NCBI GenBank assembly: GCA_964473645.1
Contig: CAYYPW010000024.1
Span: 1-64,000 of the forward strand
Source: HdN1 sp964473645
GTDB lineage: Bacteria > Pseudomonadota > Gammaproteobacteria > Pseudomonadales > Ketobacteraceae
DNA: 64,000 nucleotides
Direction: 5' to 3'
Notes under the pieces: generated by a model
Databases searched by the model: none
Told to the model about the DNA's origin: nothing
Seen by the model: the letters and a program-made list of their open reading frames with translations, nothing else
In this document: positions 15,802 to 24,759 of the stretch, piece by piece
How positions within the stretch are numbered: the stretch's first letter is position 1
Layout: each line of letters begins with the position of its first letter
Made by a program: the position numbers and the translations under genes

Positions 15802-17016
15802 TCACAGCACTTCGAATTCGATGCCTGCTGTTTGCAGGCGTTCGATCAGGCGTTCCCCCATGGCGGCAGCCGGGGTGACAACGCCGAAATTCGGGGGCAA
15901 TTTTTCTGCGTCCAAGGCTAAACATAGCGCTGATTCGGCGAGCATTTTGGCAGTTTCGCCATAGCCCGGGTCACCTCCCGACACCTGTGTCCAAACATGC
16001 AAGCCTTTGGCTTGGCCAATGAATTTCACCTTGAACCAGCTTTTGGCGCGTTCTGCCGCATCGGGGCCCTGGCCAGGATCACGCAGTTTTAGCAGCAGAT
16101 CGCGGGTGAGTTTTACTTGAGATAACGCGAAAATTCCCCCAACGGCCGCAAGCCCGCCTGCGAGTTTGGCAGGGTGTTTGACCAGCACATTATGACCGTA
16201 ACGAAATTCAGGCCCGTATTGCTTATAGGTTTCGGCACTGCGACATACCACCTGCGGATCAATGGTGGGGAAGCTGCAGGCATAGGCATCAAAGGCTTTC
16301 ACGTGCGAGATACGTGGCGCGAGCGTTCTGATTTTACGGCTGTCATTGGTTTTACTGCGGCGTGCTTTCACCCAGGTTTTGCGTTTCTGGTAGTAGTTTT
16401 TCATGCGTGCCATCTGCGTGATGGCGGAATGCCAGGTGCCGCCAGAAAACGTTCCGCTGGCCGTGACATATCCTTCAAGGGTGACGGGTACTTTGCCAGC
16501 GTCTGCGCCTAGCAGCTTATTGAGTGCGTTAACCGTGAACAGCGCCCCCAGGTCGTGAGGAATGCTGTCAAAACCGCAGCAGTTCACTATTTTGGTTCGC
16601 ATCTTTCTGGCTTGATCGTCGTATCCGTGCATGAGAGATTCAACGAATTCCGGCTCACCGGTGAGATCAACATAGTGCGTGCCCGCATCGATACAAGCTT
16701 TTACCAGCGGTTCTCCGTAATTCAGATAGGGCCCTACCGTGGTGATCACAACGCGTGTTTGGCGTGCCATGGTCGCGAGACTTTCTGGCTCATTGACATT
16801 ACAGACAATAACGCCCGGGCTGGATTGCGGGCCCAGCTTTTGCAATGCCTGGCGGGTTTCTTCAAGTTTCGTAAGACTGCGTCCTGCAATGGCCCAACGG
16901 AACTGGCCGGCTTGGTTACAGGTTGCCAGGTATTCTGCTGTCAGGCGACCGGTGAATCCTGTCGCACCGAATACAACGATATCGTAGGCGCGTTGTGTAT
17001 TCGTGGTAGTCGTCAT
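15802..17016 (-). CDS. Saccharopine-dehydrogenase-like oxidoreductase
   Basis: 404 aa. N-terminal NAD(P)-binding Rossmann fold with FGATGFTGRLTAEYL (about residues 15-29) and WAIAGRS after the second strand. YLNYGEPLVKACIDAGTHYVDLTGE is characteristic of the saccharopine dehydrogenase / trans-acting enoyl reductase group, which in actinobacteria acts on polyketide lipids. True lysine metabolism is unlikely because no partner genes are present. The terminal third is divergent. Precedes the SRPBCC gene. Confidence 0.8.
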   Translation of the reverse strand: MTTTTNTQRAYDIVVFGATGFTGRLTAEYLATCNQAGQFRWAIAGRSLTKLEETRQALQKLGPQSSPGVIVCNVNEPESLATMARQTRVVITTVGPYLNYGEPLVKACIDAGTHYVDLTGEPEFVESLMHGYDDQARKMRTKIVNCCGFDSIPHDLGALFTVNALNKLLGADAGKVPVTLEGYVTASGTFSGGTWHSAITQMARMKNYYQKRKTWVKARRSKTNDSRKIRTLAPRISHVKAFDAYACSFPTIDPQVVCRSAETYKQYGPEFRYGHNVLVKHPAKLAGGLAAVGGIFALSQVKLTRDLLLKLRDPGQGPDAAERAKSWFKVKFIGQAKGLHVWTQVSGGDPGYGETAKMLAESALCLALDAEKLPPNFGVVTPAAAMGERLIERLQTAGIEFEVL

Positions 17017-17067
17017 TGCTAACTCTCGAGGTTGCGATGCTATTCCGTGGGGGCATCATGTAAGTGG

Positions 17068-17085
17068 GTACACTATGGTGTGTAC
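17068..17085. promoter_or_regulatory. Inverted repeat upstream of the oxidoreductase gene
   Basis: GTACAC (17068-17073) and GTGTAC (17080-17085) are perfect 6-bp arms around a 6-nt centre, 52 nt upstream of the oxidoreductase start. It is a candidate operator for the minus-strand pair; the binding protein is unknown. Confidence 0.3.
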
Positions 17086-17264
17086 GTTGTGTTTACTCTA
17101 AACCTATCTAATGGAAAAGCAATGGCTTTTCCGAGCGCGGACAGAGGGCGTAATTGCCAATTGCTGACGGAAAGTATACCGCTCGACAGGGCGCCCGCTG
17201 CCTGGACCTGTCGCCGACGTTTCAGTCTAGTGTGTAGAATTCGCCTGCGACAGTAACGAACCGG

Positions 17265-17984
17265 ATGCGCGACGCAAACCTTGTGTCTGCGCGAGGTTTT
17301 GCTTGTGAACGAGTTTTGAGAGAGTGTCCCTTGAGCGATGTATTTGAATTTCGATATGCGCAGAATCGCCCGCCGTTACCGTTGATCCCGCGCTGCCTGC
17401 CTGATGTGCCCGAAATCAGTCTCTACCTGTTCTCGGACGCATTACCACAAGACAAAGTGTCGCAAGCCGATTTTTATACGTTGATGGCCAACCCGCCTTA
17501 TTGGGCCTTTTGTTGGGGAGGCGGACAGGCGCTGGCGCGTTTTCTGCTGGATCATGCAAGTTATGTCGCTGGTCGGTGTGTCTGGGATTTTGGCGCGGGT
17601 TCGGGGGTGGCCGGGATTGCTGCTCTTCAGGCTGGCGCAACCTTGTCCGTTGCGGTGGATACTGATCCCACCGCACTCGAAATGGCGCAGTTGAATGCAA
17701 AGCTCAACGGCGTCGGCCCCGTGCAAGTGATGGATGTCTGTATACCACGCTGCGGGGATGTCGTGCTTGCCGCCGATATTTGTTACGAGGAGGCGGGACT
17801 GCAACAAGTGCGCGCCTGGGCAGAAGCGGGTGTCACTGTGCTAGTAGCCGAGTCCCGATTGCAGGAAGATCGGCTGGGGGTGTCCGGATTGCAATGTCTG
17901 GCGGTGTGTCGAGTACGGACATTTCCGGATCTGGAGGAGGCAGAACAATTTGATCAAGTCTTTATCTATCGAGTGAATGCCTGA
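17265..17984 (+). CDS. Class I SAM methyltransferase (ETFB-Lys/Nnt1-like)
   Basis: 239 aa. Contains the SAM-binding motif I VWDFGAGSGVAGIAAL, motif post-I VAVDTDPTALEMAQLNA and a PPYWAFCWGGGQALARF segment. The latter is typical of the METTL20/ETFKMT and predicted nicotinamide N-methyltransferase (COG3897) group, whose bacterial members can methylate electron-transfer flavoprotein beta lysines. The first 20 residues are not conserved in character, and a TTG at 17332 is a possible alternative start. No operon partner. Confidence 0.78.
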   Translation: MRDANLVSARGFACERVLRECPLSDVFEFRYAQNRPPLPLIPRCLPDVPEISLYLFSDALPQDKVSQADFYTLMANPPYWAFCWGGGQALARFLLDHASYVAGRCVWDFGAGSGVAGIAALQAGATLSVAVDTDPTALEMAQLNAKLNGVGPVQVMDVCIPRCGDVVLAADICYEEAGLQQVRAWAEAGVTVLVAESRLQEDRLGVSGLQCLAVCRVRTFPDLEEAEQFDQVFIYRVNA

Positions 17985-18236
17985 TTTTTTTGAAAAGTCA
18001 GAGGGTTACATTCGATCACAATTTGTCACCAAACTGCTTATCTATCACAACTTACTGGCGAGGAACCAGTTGCTATAGTGCCCTCATTCTAAATCTCGGG
18101 ACGTTTGTTCCGTTGAATCTTGCTTTGGAGGCTGAATGGTTTCGCCGTCTTACATGCAACGCATTGCATGGCCAATAGGCCGGTGGGAACTCGTCATGCC
18201 CGTTGTCGGCAAGAATGGATTGCCAGGGGTTGAACA

Positions 18237-19499
18237 ATGACAGTAGGGAACATACTGGTGGGCAACACGGAGACGGAAGCGATTTCGCTGTCGCAGTACA
18301 AGCGTGATCCTTCCTGGTCTGTGCAGGAACCGTATTCAATGGAAGATGTGACCACCGGTTTTCATGATGCAGAACAACCGTTGCAAAAGCCACCGGTGGG
18401 GCGTTTGCGTGTCATGGCGCTGGCATTGGCCATGGGCGTGTTCCCCTTCATGATCGTGTTGACGGTGATGGCATTGGGCGCGGTCATGGGGTGGGGCGTG
18501 GATGGTGTGCGTATTGGTATCGCACAAGAGAATCCGGCCATTACCAGCGGTGCGCTTGCCATGGTGGGGTGTGCATTCCTGTTTTTGATGCGTTTATTGT
18601 TTCGGGTGATGGCTGATTGGCGTCGTCGCTATGTCACCGTGGCGCTGGATCAACGTGAGTACTCGGTGTTGTACCGGTTTGTTGGTCAGGTCGCCGAAGC
18701 GGTAAATGGCCCGGTGCCCACCACCATCAAGATCGACAATGAAGTCGGGCTGGTATTGCGCAAACGTACTAACCGTATGGGACGCAAGGAAGTCGAACTT
18801 CTGATTGGACTGCCTTTATTCCACTCGTTGAGCGCGCGTCAGTTGTCTGGTCTGATTGCCCATGCTTACGGCGGTTTTTCACGCGCCAACGGCAGTCTGG
18901 GGTATCCCTTCGTTGCCAATATCAATCGTTGGTTGGTACGCCTGAGCGAAGGGGATGCGTCGCGTTTGTATGATGAGAGCTCACCACGCGTGCTGGTGGC
19001 CTTGTTTCAACCGGTGGACTGGGTGCTGACCCAGTATTTGAGTGCCCTGTGCCGTTGTGCAGGCTATATGAGTTTTTCCGTCAGTCGTGGCATGGACATT
19101 CAAGGGGATGCCTATTCGGCTCGTCTGGGTGGCGCCACTGAATTTCGTGCGACACAGATTCGCCTGCGTGCGCTGCAATTGGGCAAGTCGCGGGTGTTTG
19201 CGCGCCTGGGCCACTCGGCGGATCTGGAGTACAAGAATATTGCACGTCTGATTGCGGAGGAGGCCGATCAACTTCAGTTCGAACTACGTGCTCAGTTGGT
19301 GCGTGAGATGGAAGATCTGGTTTCACCCTTGACGCGTAGCCGTGTGGTGGATCTGGGCCGAATCGTCGAAGTGGAAAAGGGTCAGGACGAGGGTGCCTGC
19401 TTTTTGCTGGGTGCTGCAGTGCGATTGCTTCCGCATGTGGATTCACTAGGCCAGCGCTTGGGCGCCCGTTATCTCGGTGCACAGGAAACAGGGATTTGA
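18237..19499 (+). CDS. Membrane protein resembling M48 peptidases, zinc motif lost
   Basis: 420 aa. A hydrophilic N-terminus (1-55) is followed by two transmembrane segments (about 58-85 and 98-120). The domain after these follows the layout of M48/Ste24 peptidases: IGLPLFHSLSARQLSGLIAHAYGGFSR stands where active enzymes have LPLLxxLSxxELxAVLAHELGHF. The HExxH motif is replaced by HAYGG, and the later ExxxD region reads QGDAYSARLGGA, so at least two zinc ligands and the catalytic Glu are missing. Probably a pseudoprotease; partner unknown. The assignment to M48 is my inference from pattern, not a search. Confidence 0.6.
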   Translation: MTVGNILVGNTETEAISLSQYKRDPSWSVQEPYSMEDVTTGFHDAEQPLQKPPVGRLRVMALALAMGVFPFMIVLTVMALGAVMGWGVDGVRIGIAQENPAITSGALAMVGCAFLFLMRLLFRVMADWRRRYVTVALDQREYSVLYRFVGQVAEAVNGPVPTTIKIDNEVGLVLRKRTNRMGRKEVELLIGLPLFHSLSARQLSGLIAHAYGGFSRANGSLGYPFVANINRWLVRLSEGDASRLYDESSPRVLVALFQPVDWVLTQYLSALCRCAGYMSFSVSRGMDIQGDAYSARLGGATEFRATQIRLRALQLGKSRVFARLGHSADLEYKNIARLIAEEADQLQFELRAQLVREMEDLVSPLTRSRVVDLGRIVEVEKGQDEGACFLLGAAVRLLPHVDSLGQRLGARYLGAQETGI

Positions 19500-19575
19500 G
19501 TAGTGCTGACGGGGCAAGGAGCGACTTCTTGAGCCGTCAGCGCGTGATTGTGGCTGTTGTTATCTAGAGTGCTGG

Positions 19576-20208
19576 CTACAAATACGTCGCGGCCACCGCA
19601 TCCAGCGTGTCGCGCTCTTCTTCGGGTAGATAAGGTGACATGAGTGACATCACCTGATACACGCCCAGTCCCAAATTGGTATCTCCCTGCGTACTCCCCA
19701 TCGACCGGATCTGCTGAAAGCTGAGCCAGTAAGTCGCCGTAATCACAGCACTGGTGGCCACGTTATCAATGGCGTCATCAGAGAGGGTCAGCTGAGATTG
19801 ATCCCGCATGCTGTTGAATACCGCACGCCAGGCTTCATGCATCTTGTCGACGATACGGTTGAAGCGCCGCTGCAGACGCTCGTTGCGTTCGAGGATGCTT
19901 ACCAGGTCGCGGTAGAGAAAGCGGAATTCCCAGATTTTTTCGAACACCAGATGCACGTACATCCAGTAATCCAGCATTTCGAGTGCGGTTTCCTTGGGGG
20001 GATCGAGCACTTCGTTCATGGCCGCTTCGTAAAGAGCGAACAACTCGGTGATGATTTCGTCCTTGTTACGGAAGTGGTAGTAGAGGTTGCCCGGGCTGAT
20101 ATCCATCTCGTTCGCGATGTCTATCGTCGTGGTGTTAGGTTCTCCGCAGAGATTGAACAGCTCCAAACTCGTCAGCAGGATACGATCTCGGGTTTTTAAA
20201 GGGGGCAA
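19576..20208 (-). CDS. TetR-family transcriptional regulator
   Basis: 210 aa. N-terminal helix-turn-helix (about 8-52) with TTTIDIANEMDISPGNLYYHFRNKDEI, the canonical TetR form. The C-terminal ligand domain has the YRDLVSILERN segment seen in a subgroup widespread in marine gammaproteobacteria. TTG start at 20208 with GAGG 6 nt upstream. Divergent from the gapdh gene with 270 nt between; whether it controls that gene, itself or the neighbouring accessory genes cannot be told. Confidence 0.85.
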   Translation of the reverse strand: MPPLKTRDRILLTSLELFNLCGEPNTTTIDIANEMDISPGNLYYHFRNKDEIITELFALYEAAMNEVLDPPKETALEMLDYWMYVHLVFEKIWEFRFLYRDLVSILERNERLQRRFNRIVDKMHEAWRAVFNSMRDQSQLTLSDDAIDNVATSAVITATYWLSFQQIRSMGSTQGDTNLGLGVYQVMSLMSPYLPEEERDTLDAVAATYL

Positions 20209-20374
20209 GGGGCGCCTCGCGAGCAGTGCTAAGCCTCCCTACCTTGGGAAGCGATTGACTTTCAATTATATAGAATAGCCTTTTGCTTGAAACCCCTGTG
20301 GCAAGATTGCGTTTGTAACCAGATTCCTGTGTTGAACTGCATCAAAGTCAGTGACTATTACCCACTTGCTCGCG

Positions 20375-20403
20375 TTGATAATTGATCTTGATCGCAAGAT
20401 AAT
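20375..20403 (+). promoter_or_regulatory. Sigma-70 promoter for the gapdh gene
   Basis: TTGATA (5/6) at 20375-20380, a 17-nt spacer and GATAAT (5/6) at 20398-20403. Transcription would start near 20410, about 70 nt before the GTG start. The spacer and -10 overlap the small inverted repeat CTTG-ATCG-CAAG, which a repressor could use. Confidence 0.65.
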
Positions 20404-20480
20404 ACGCTGCCCACGAGTGAAGGGGGTCCACTGCGTTCTGCAGCGGACAGAGGTAGACAAACAAGCAAGGGTACAACACG

Positions 20481-21926
20481 GTGACAGACTTACACACGCA
20501 GCACCTGCAGACATGGACCAATCGCGAAGCAATGGCCGAAGCCATGATCCCGTTGATCGGCGATCTGTATCGCAATAAAAACGTCGTGACTTCCATCTAT
20601 GGCCGTCCCATCATCAACCGGTCTGTGGTTGAGATCATCAAGGCGCATCGTTTCGTGCGTCAGCTCGAAGGTGAGTCACTGGCCGTCGAAGACAGCTTTC
20701 CGGTGCTCAAGGCTGTGGCGACCTTGCCACTGGGTCCTTCCCGCGTCGATCTGGGCAAACTTGCCACCAAATACAAGCGCGAAGGCGCGGGTCGCTCGAT
20801 GGACGAGTTCGTCAAGGCAGAACTCTCTGAAGCATTGGTTGGCACCAATAATCTGCAATTGAAAGATCGTGACGTGGTGCTTTACGGGTTTGGCCGTATC
20901 GGTCGTCTGTTGGCGCGCATCATGATTGAAAAAATGGGCACCGGCGCGGGTCTGCGTTTGCGCGCGATCGTCGTGCGTAACGGCGGCGCTGAAAACGATC
21001 TGGCCAAACGCGCCAGCTTGCTGCGTCGCGATTCCGTGCACGGTTCATTCCGTGGCACCATCAGCGTTGATGAAGAGAGACAAGCTCTGATCGCCAACGG
21101 TGCGTATATCCAGGTCATCTACTCTGATGGCCCCGATAAAGTGGATTACACAAAATATGGTATTCATGATGCCATCGTGGTCGACAACACCGGTAAATGG
21201 CGTGATACCAAAGGTTTGAGTCAACACCTCAAATCACCGGGTGCGACACAAGTAGTTCTGACGGCGCCGGGCAAAGGTGAAATCAAGAACGTGGTCATGG
21301 GCGTCAACGATCACATGATGTCGTCCGACGACACCATTCTGTCGGCGGCAAGCTGCACCACCAACGCAATCGTTCCTGTGCTGAAAGCCATCAATGACGA
21401 GTACACCGTTGAGAACGGTCACGTTGAAACCGTGCACTCGTACACCAACGACCAGAACCTGATCGATAACTACCACAAGGGTAATCGTCGTGGTCGTGCT
21501 GCGCCACTCAACATGGTCATTACCGAAACCGGTGCGGCCAAAGCCGTTGCCAAGGCGCTGCCGGAATTGGCTGGCAAACTGACGGGTAACGCCATTCGTG
21601 TGCCGACGCCCAACGTGTCATTGGCGATCCTGAACCTCAAACTGACCAAGCCCACCAGCAAGGAAGAGTTGAATAACTTCTTGCGTCAGGTGTCGCTGGA
21701 TTCGCCGCTGCGTAAGCAGATCGACTATGTGAACTCTTCTGAAGTGGTGTCTACCGACTTCGTTGGATCGCGTTTTGCGAGCATTGTCGATGCTGAGTCT
21801 ACAATCGTGAATGGTGATCGTTGCGTACTGTACGTATGGTATGACAACGAATTTGGCTACAGCGCACAGGTTGTGCGTATGGTGCAAAAGATGGCTGGTA
21901 TCGTATACCCCACCTTTCCCAAGTGA
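20481..21926 (+). CDS. gap: Glyceraldehyde-3-phosphate dehydrogenase, long form
   Basis: 481 aa, about 150 longer than classical GAPDH. Residues 1-128 are an N-terminal extension. The NAD-binding fold starts at VVLYGFGRIGR (133-143), and the catalytic motif SAASCTTNA has Cys292. Glycolytic/gluconeogenic dehydrogenase. The same long form sits next to nqr genes in Pseudomonas (PA3001), so this starts the second syntenic block. GTG start at 20481 gives the expected length; no other start fits as well. Followed by a strong terminator. Confidence 0.92.
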   Translation: MTDLHTQHLQTWTNREAMAEAMIPLIGDLYRNKNVVTSIYGRPIINRSVVEIIKAHRFVRQLEGESLAVEDSFPVLKAVATLPLGPSRVDLGKLATKYKREGAGRSMDEFVKAELSEALVGTNNLQLKDRDVVLYGFGRIGRLLARIMIEKMGTGAGLRLRAIVVRNGGAENDLAKRASLLRRDSVHGSFRGTISVDEERQALIANGAYIQVIYSDGPDKVDYTKYGIHDAIVVDNTGKWRDTKGLSQHLKSPGATQVVLTAPGKGEIKNVVMGVNDHMMSSDDTILSAASCTTNAIVPVLKAINDEYTVENGHVETVHSYTNDQNLIDNYHKGNRRGRAAPLNMVITETGAAKAVAKALPELAGKLTGNAIRVPTPNVSLAILNLKLTKPTSKEELNNFLRQVSLDSPLRKQIDYVNSSEVVSTDFVGSRFASIVDAESTIVNGDRCVLYVWYDNEFGYSAQVVRMVQKMAGIVYPTFPK

Positions 21927-21955
21927 TCGTTGAACGATTGCACTGAGTGTCATCC

Positions 21956-21988
21956 AAAGGGGAGCGTCTAGCTCCCCTTTGTGTTTCT
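21956..21988 (+). terminator. Rho-independent terminator after gapdh
   Basis: Perfect 10-bp stem AAAGGGGAGC / GCTCCCCTTT (21956-21965, 21971-21980) with loop GTCTA, followed by GTGTTTCT. Confidence 0.85.
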
Positions 21989-22078
21989 GTCCCGAAATAC
22001 TCCTGCCTCTTGTGCTAAGTCAGTGATTGGCTTGGCGAAAGACCCTGCTGCTCTCTGGCCCTGAAGGGCTTGTCTACC

Positions 22079-22084
22079 TATAAT
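22079..22084 (+). promoter_or_regulatory. Possible -10 element for the nqr operon
   Basis: A perfect TATAAT lies 118 nt before the nqrA ATG, but the corresponding -35 position (TGGCCC) is poor, so an activator would be needed if this is the nqr promoter. The 21989-22128 stretch shows nothing else. Confidence 0.3.
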
Positions 22085-22128
22085 CGGCTGACGACGTCGC
22101 GTTTATAGCGCGTTTCTTACCAGATCCA

Positions 22129-22188
22129 CTGTTTTCAAATCTAACTGACTGCTTTCAACGTAAACCGACGGTTTTTAACTTCAACAGA
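22129..22188 (+). repeat. Three tandem 20-nt repeats in the nqrA leader
   Basis: Units CTGTTTTCAAATCTAACTGA, CTGCTTTCAACGTAAACCGA and CGGTTTTTAACTTCAACAGA abut exactly and end 13 nt before the nqrA ATG. Consensus is roughly C-t-G-y-TTT-c-AA-c, then AAC-n-GA. The unit length equals two helical turns. Confidence 0.75.
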
Positions 22189-22201
22189 GAACGCAAGGGA
22201 C

Positions 22202-23545
22202 ATGATCAAAATCAAGCGGGGACTAGATCTGCCGATGATCGGAGCACCCCGGCAGACCATAGAAGCGGGCGCTCCGGTTCGAAGTGTGGCATTGATCGGG
22301 GCTGATTATATTGGCATGAAGCCCACCATGAAGGTGCAGGTGGGTGACCGTGTCAGAAAGGGGCAATTGCTGTTTGCTGACAAACAGTGTGAGTCCATTC
22401 ATTTTACTGCACCAGTTACCGGCTTTGTGTCTGCGATTCATCGCGGCGACAAACGCGTTTTTCAATCGCTGGTGATCGATGTCGCTGCCGATGCCACCGA
22501 TGAAGAACAGACCTTTGTTGCTGTCAGTGCTGATCGCCTGAGTGCGTTGACGCGCGAGCAAGTGGTACACAAGTTACTGGCCTCCGGCTTGTGGACGAGT
22601 TTGCGTACGCGGCCTTACAGTAAAATTCCTCGGCCCGAGTCGCAACCCGCCGCCATATTCGTGAATGCGATGGATACCAATCCACTGGCCGCCGATCCGA
22701 TAGTGGTGATCAACGAGCAGTCTGACGCCTTTCGGAATGGTGTGCAGGTAGTGGCGCATCTGGCTCCCCAGGTTTTTGTCGCCAAAGCGGCAGGCGCAAA
22801 TTTACCAAAGCTCGACAAGGTGGTGGTCGAAGAATTTGCAGGCCCTCACCCGGCGGGTTTGGTGGGGACACACATTCATTTCTTGCGGCCCGCCAGTACC
22901 AAACACACGGTGTGGCACCTGAACTATCAGGATGTCATTGCCATTGGCAAATTGTTCACCACCGGCAAATTGTTCACTGATCGCGTTATCGCGCTGGCGG
23001 GTCCGCAAGTCAACACGCCGCGTCTGATCAAGACCGTCATGGGCGCCTCGTTGCATGATCTCACTCAACAACAATTAAAGGCGGGCGACAACCGTGTGAT
23101 TTCTGGCTCGGTGTTATCCGGGCGACAGTATTCTGAAGTGGAAGCTCATTTGGGGCGTTATCACCTCATGGTCACGGCACTGCAGGAAGGGCGCGCACGT
23201 GAGTTATTGGGCTATCTGCGCCCCGGTACCGATAAGCACTCGGTGTTGAGCGTGTTTGTGTCCGCGTTGCAGCGAAGCAAGCGTTTTGCCTTTTCTACCT
23301 CTACCAACGGCAGCCCTCGTGCCATGGTGCCGGTGGGGGCCTATGAGCAAGTCATGCCGCTCGATATTCTGCCCACTCATTTATTGCGTTATTTGATTGT
23401 GGGTGATACCGAAATGGCTCAGCAGATGGGAGTGCTGGAATTGGATGAAGAAGATCTGGGGTTGTGTACCTACGTGTGTCCCGGCAAGTATGAATATGGG
23501 CCCATCCTGCGTGATGTGCTGACGCGCATTGAGAAGGAGGGTTGA
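22202..23545 (+). CDS. nqrA: NqrA, Na+-translocating NADH:quinone reductase subunit A
   Basis: 447 aa. Opening MIKIKRGLDLPMIGAP is diagnostic, as are GADYIGMKPTMKVQVGDRV and the PGKYEYG tail. NqrA is the peripheral subunit that binds the ubiquinone site region of the six-subunit Na+ pump. ATG 22202 is preceded by AAGGGA. First gene of nqrABCDEF, with 2 nt between its stop and the nqrB start. Confidence 0.97.
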   Translation: MIKIKRGLDLPMIGAPRQTIEAGAPVRSVALIGADYIGMKPTMKVQVGDRVRKGQLLFADKQCESIHFTAPVTGFVSAIHRGDKRVFQSLVIDVAADATDEEQTFVAVSADRLSALTREQVVHKLLASGLWTSLRTRPYSKIPRPESQPAAIFVNAMDTNPLAADPIVVINEQSDAFRNGVQVVAHLAPQVFVAKAAGANLPKLDKVVVEEFAGPHPAGLVGTHIHFLRPASTKHTVWHLNYQDVIAIGKLFTTGKLFTDRVIALAGPQVNTPRLIKTVMGASLHDLTQQQLKAGDNRVISGSVLSGRQYSEVEAHLGRYHLMVTALQEGRARELLGYLRPGTDKHSVLSVFVSALQRSKRFAFSTSTNGSPRAMVPVGAYEQVMPLDILPTHLLRYLIVGDTEMAQQMGVLELDEEDLGLCTYVCPGKYEYGPILRDVLTRIEKEG

Positions 23546-23547
23546 AC

Positions 23548-24759
23548 ATGGGACTTCGACAAATGCTCGATACGGTCGAGCCGCACTTCACCAAGGGTGG
23601 AAAACTTGAGAAGTGGTACCCCCTCTATGAGGCGGTGGATACCTTTCTCTATTCGCCGGCAACAGTGACGCATGCAGCATCGCATGTGCGTGATGGAGTC
23701 GACTTGAAGCGCATCATGATCTTAGTCTGGCTGGCGACATTCCCCGCCATGTTCTGGGGGATGTGGAACGTGGGTTATCAGGCGAATACCTGGCTGGCGG
23801 CTCACCCGGATATGTTAGCCGCGCAAACTGACTGGCGTTATTTCTTCATCAATCTGCTGGGCAACCACAACCCCGATTCGCTGTGGGATAACTTTGTTCA
23901 TGGCGCAATGTATTTTGTGCCCATTTACGCCGTAACGTTTATCGTCGGCGGCTTCTGGGAAGTACTGTTCGCCATGCGACGCAGGCATGAGGTGAATGAG
24001 GGCTTTTTCGTAACCTCGGTATTGTTTGCGTTGAGTTTGCCACCCAGTATTCCGCTGTGGCAGGTGGCGTTGGGGATCACGTTTGGGGTGGTGTTGGCGA
24101 AGGAGGTATTTGGAGGCACGGGTAAAAATTTCGTCAATCCCGCATTGGCGGGGCGGGCGTTTCTGTTTTTCTCCTACCCGGCACAAATGTCGGGCGATAC
24201 CGTGTGGACGGCCATTGATGGATTTTCGGGGGCAACGGCGTTGTCACTGGCGAAGCAGGGGGGCGTCGATGCGATTACGGGGGCAGGCATTACGTGGTGG
24301 GATTGTTTCCTGGGGAATATTCAAGGGTCAACGGGGGAAGTGTCGACACTGTTTATCTTGATGGGTGCAGCACTGCTGTTAATCACGAAAGTGGCGTCTT
24401 GGCGCATCATGGCAGGCGTTATGGTCGGCATGATCGGTATGGCGCTGTTGTTCAACGCGGTGGGGTCGACGAGTAACCCGATGTTTTCGGTGCCTTGGCA
24501 CTGGCATATGGTGTTAGGGGGCTTTGCTTTTGGGACGGTTTTCATGGCCACCGATCCAGTGTCGGCCTGCATGACCAATACCGGACGCTGGATATTTGGC
24601 ATTCTGGTGGGCGTAATGGTCATGTTGATTCGAGTGGTGAATCCCGCCTATCCCGAAGGCATGATGCTGGCCATTCTGTTTGCCAACCTGTTTGCGGGCA
24701 TCATTGACCATTTTGTGGTTCAGGCAAATATCAATCGGAGGTTGGCACGCAATGGCTAA
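23548..24759 (+). CDS. nqrB: NqrB, Na+-NQR membrane subunit with covalent FMN
   Basis: 403 aa, with about ten transmembrane helices. The flavinylation motif SGAT at about 227-230 gives Thr230 as the FMN attachment residue. NqrB forms the main Na+ channel and binds riboflavin and quinone. ATG 23548 has AAGGAGG 7 nt before it and is preferred to the TTG at 23542. Overlaps nqrC by 8 nt. Confidence 0.97.
   Translation: MGLRQMLDTVEPHFTKGGKLEKWYPLYEAVDTFLYSPATVTHAASHVRDGVDLKRIMILVWLATFPAMFWGMWNVGYQANTWLAAHPDMLAAQTDWRYFFINLLGNHNPDSLWDNFVHGAMYFVPIYAVTFIVGGFWEVLFAMRRRHEVNEGFFVTSVLFALSLPPSIPLWQVALGITFGVVLAKEVFGGTGKNFVNPALAGRAFLFFSYPAQMSGDTVWTAIDGFSGATALSLAKQGGVDAITGAGITWWDCFLGNIQGSTGEVSTLFILMGAALLLITKVASWRIMAGVMVGMIGMALLFNAVGSTSNPMFSVPWHWHMVLGGFAFGTVFMATDPVSACMTNTGRWIFGILVGVMVMLIRVVNPAYPEGMMLAILFANLFAGIIDHFVVQANINRRLARNG

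Noticed and set aside
15802..17016. Lysine-pathway saccharopine dehydrogenase
   Set aside because: Only the NAD(P)-binding half matches; no partner genes, and the active-site half is that of the broader oxidoreductase group.
17032..17256. A 74-codon frame before the methyltransferase gene
   Set aside because: Composition is not protein-like and it covers the presumed promoter of the divergent gene.
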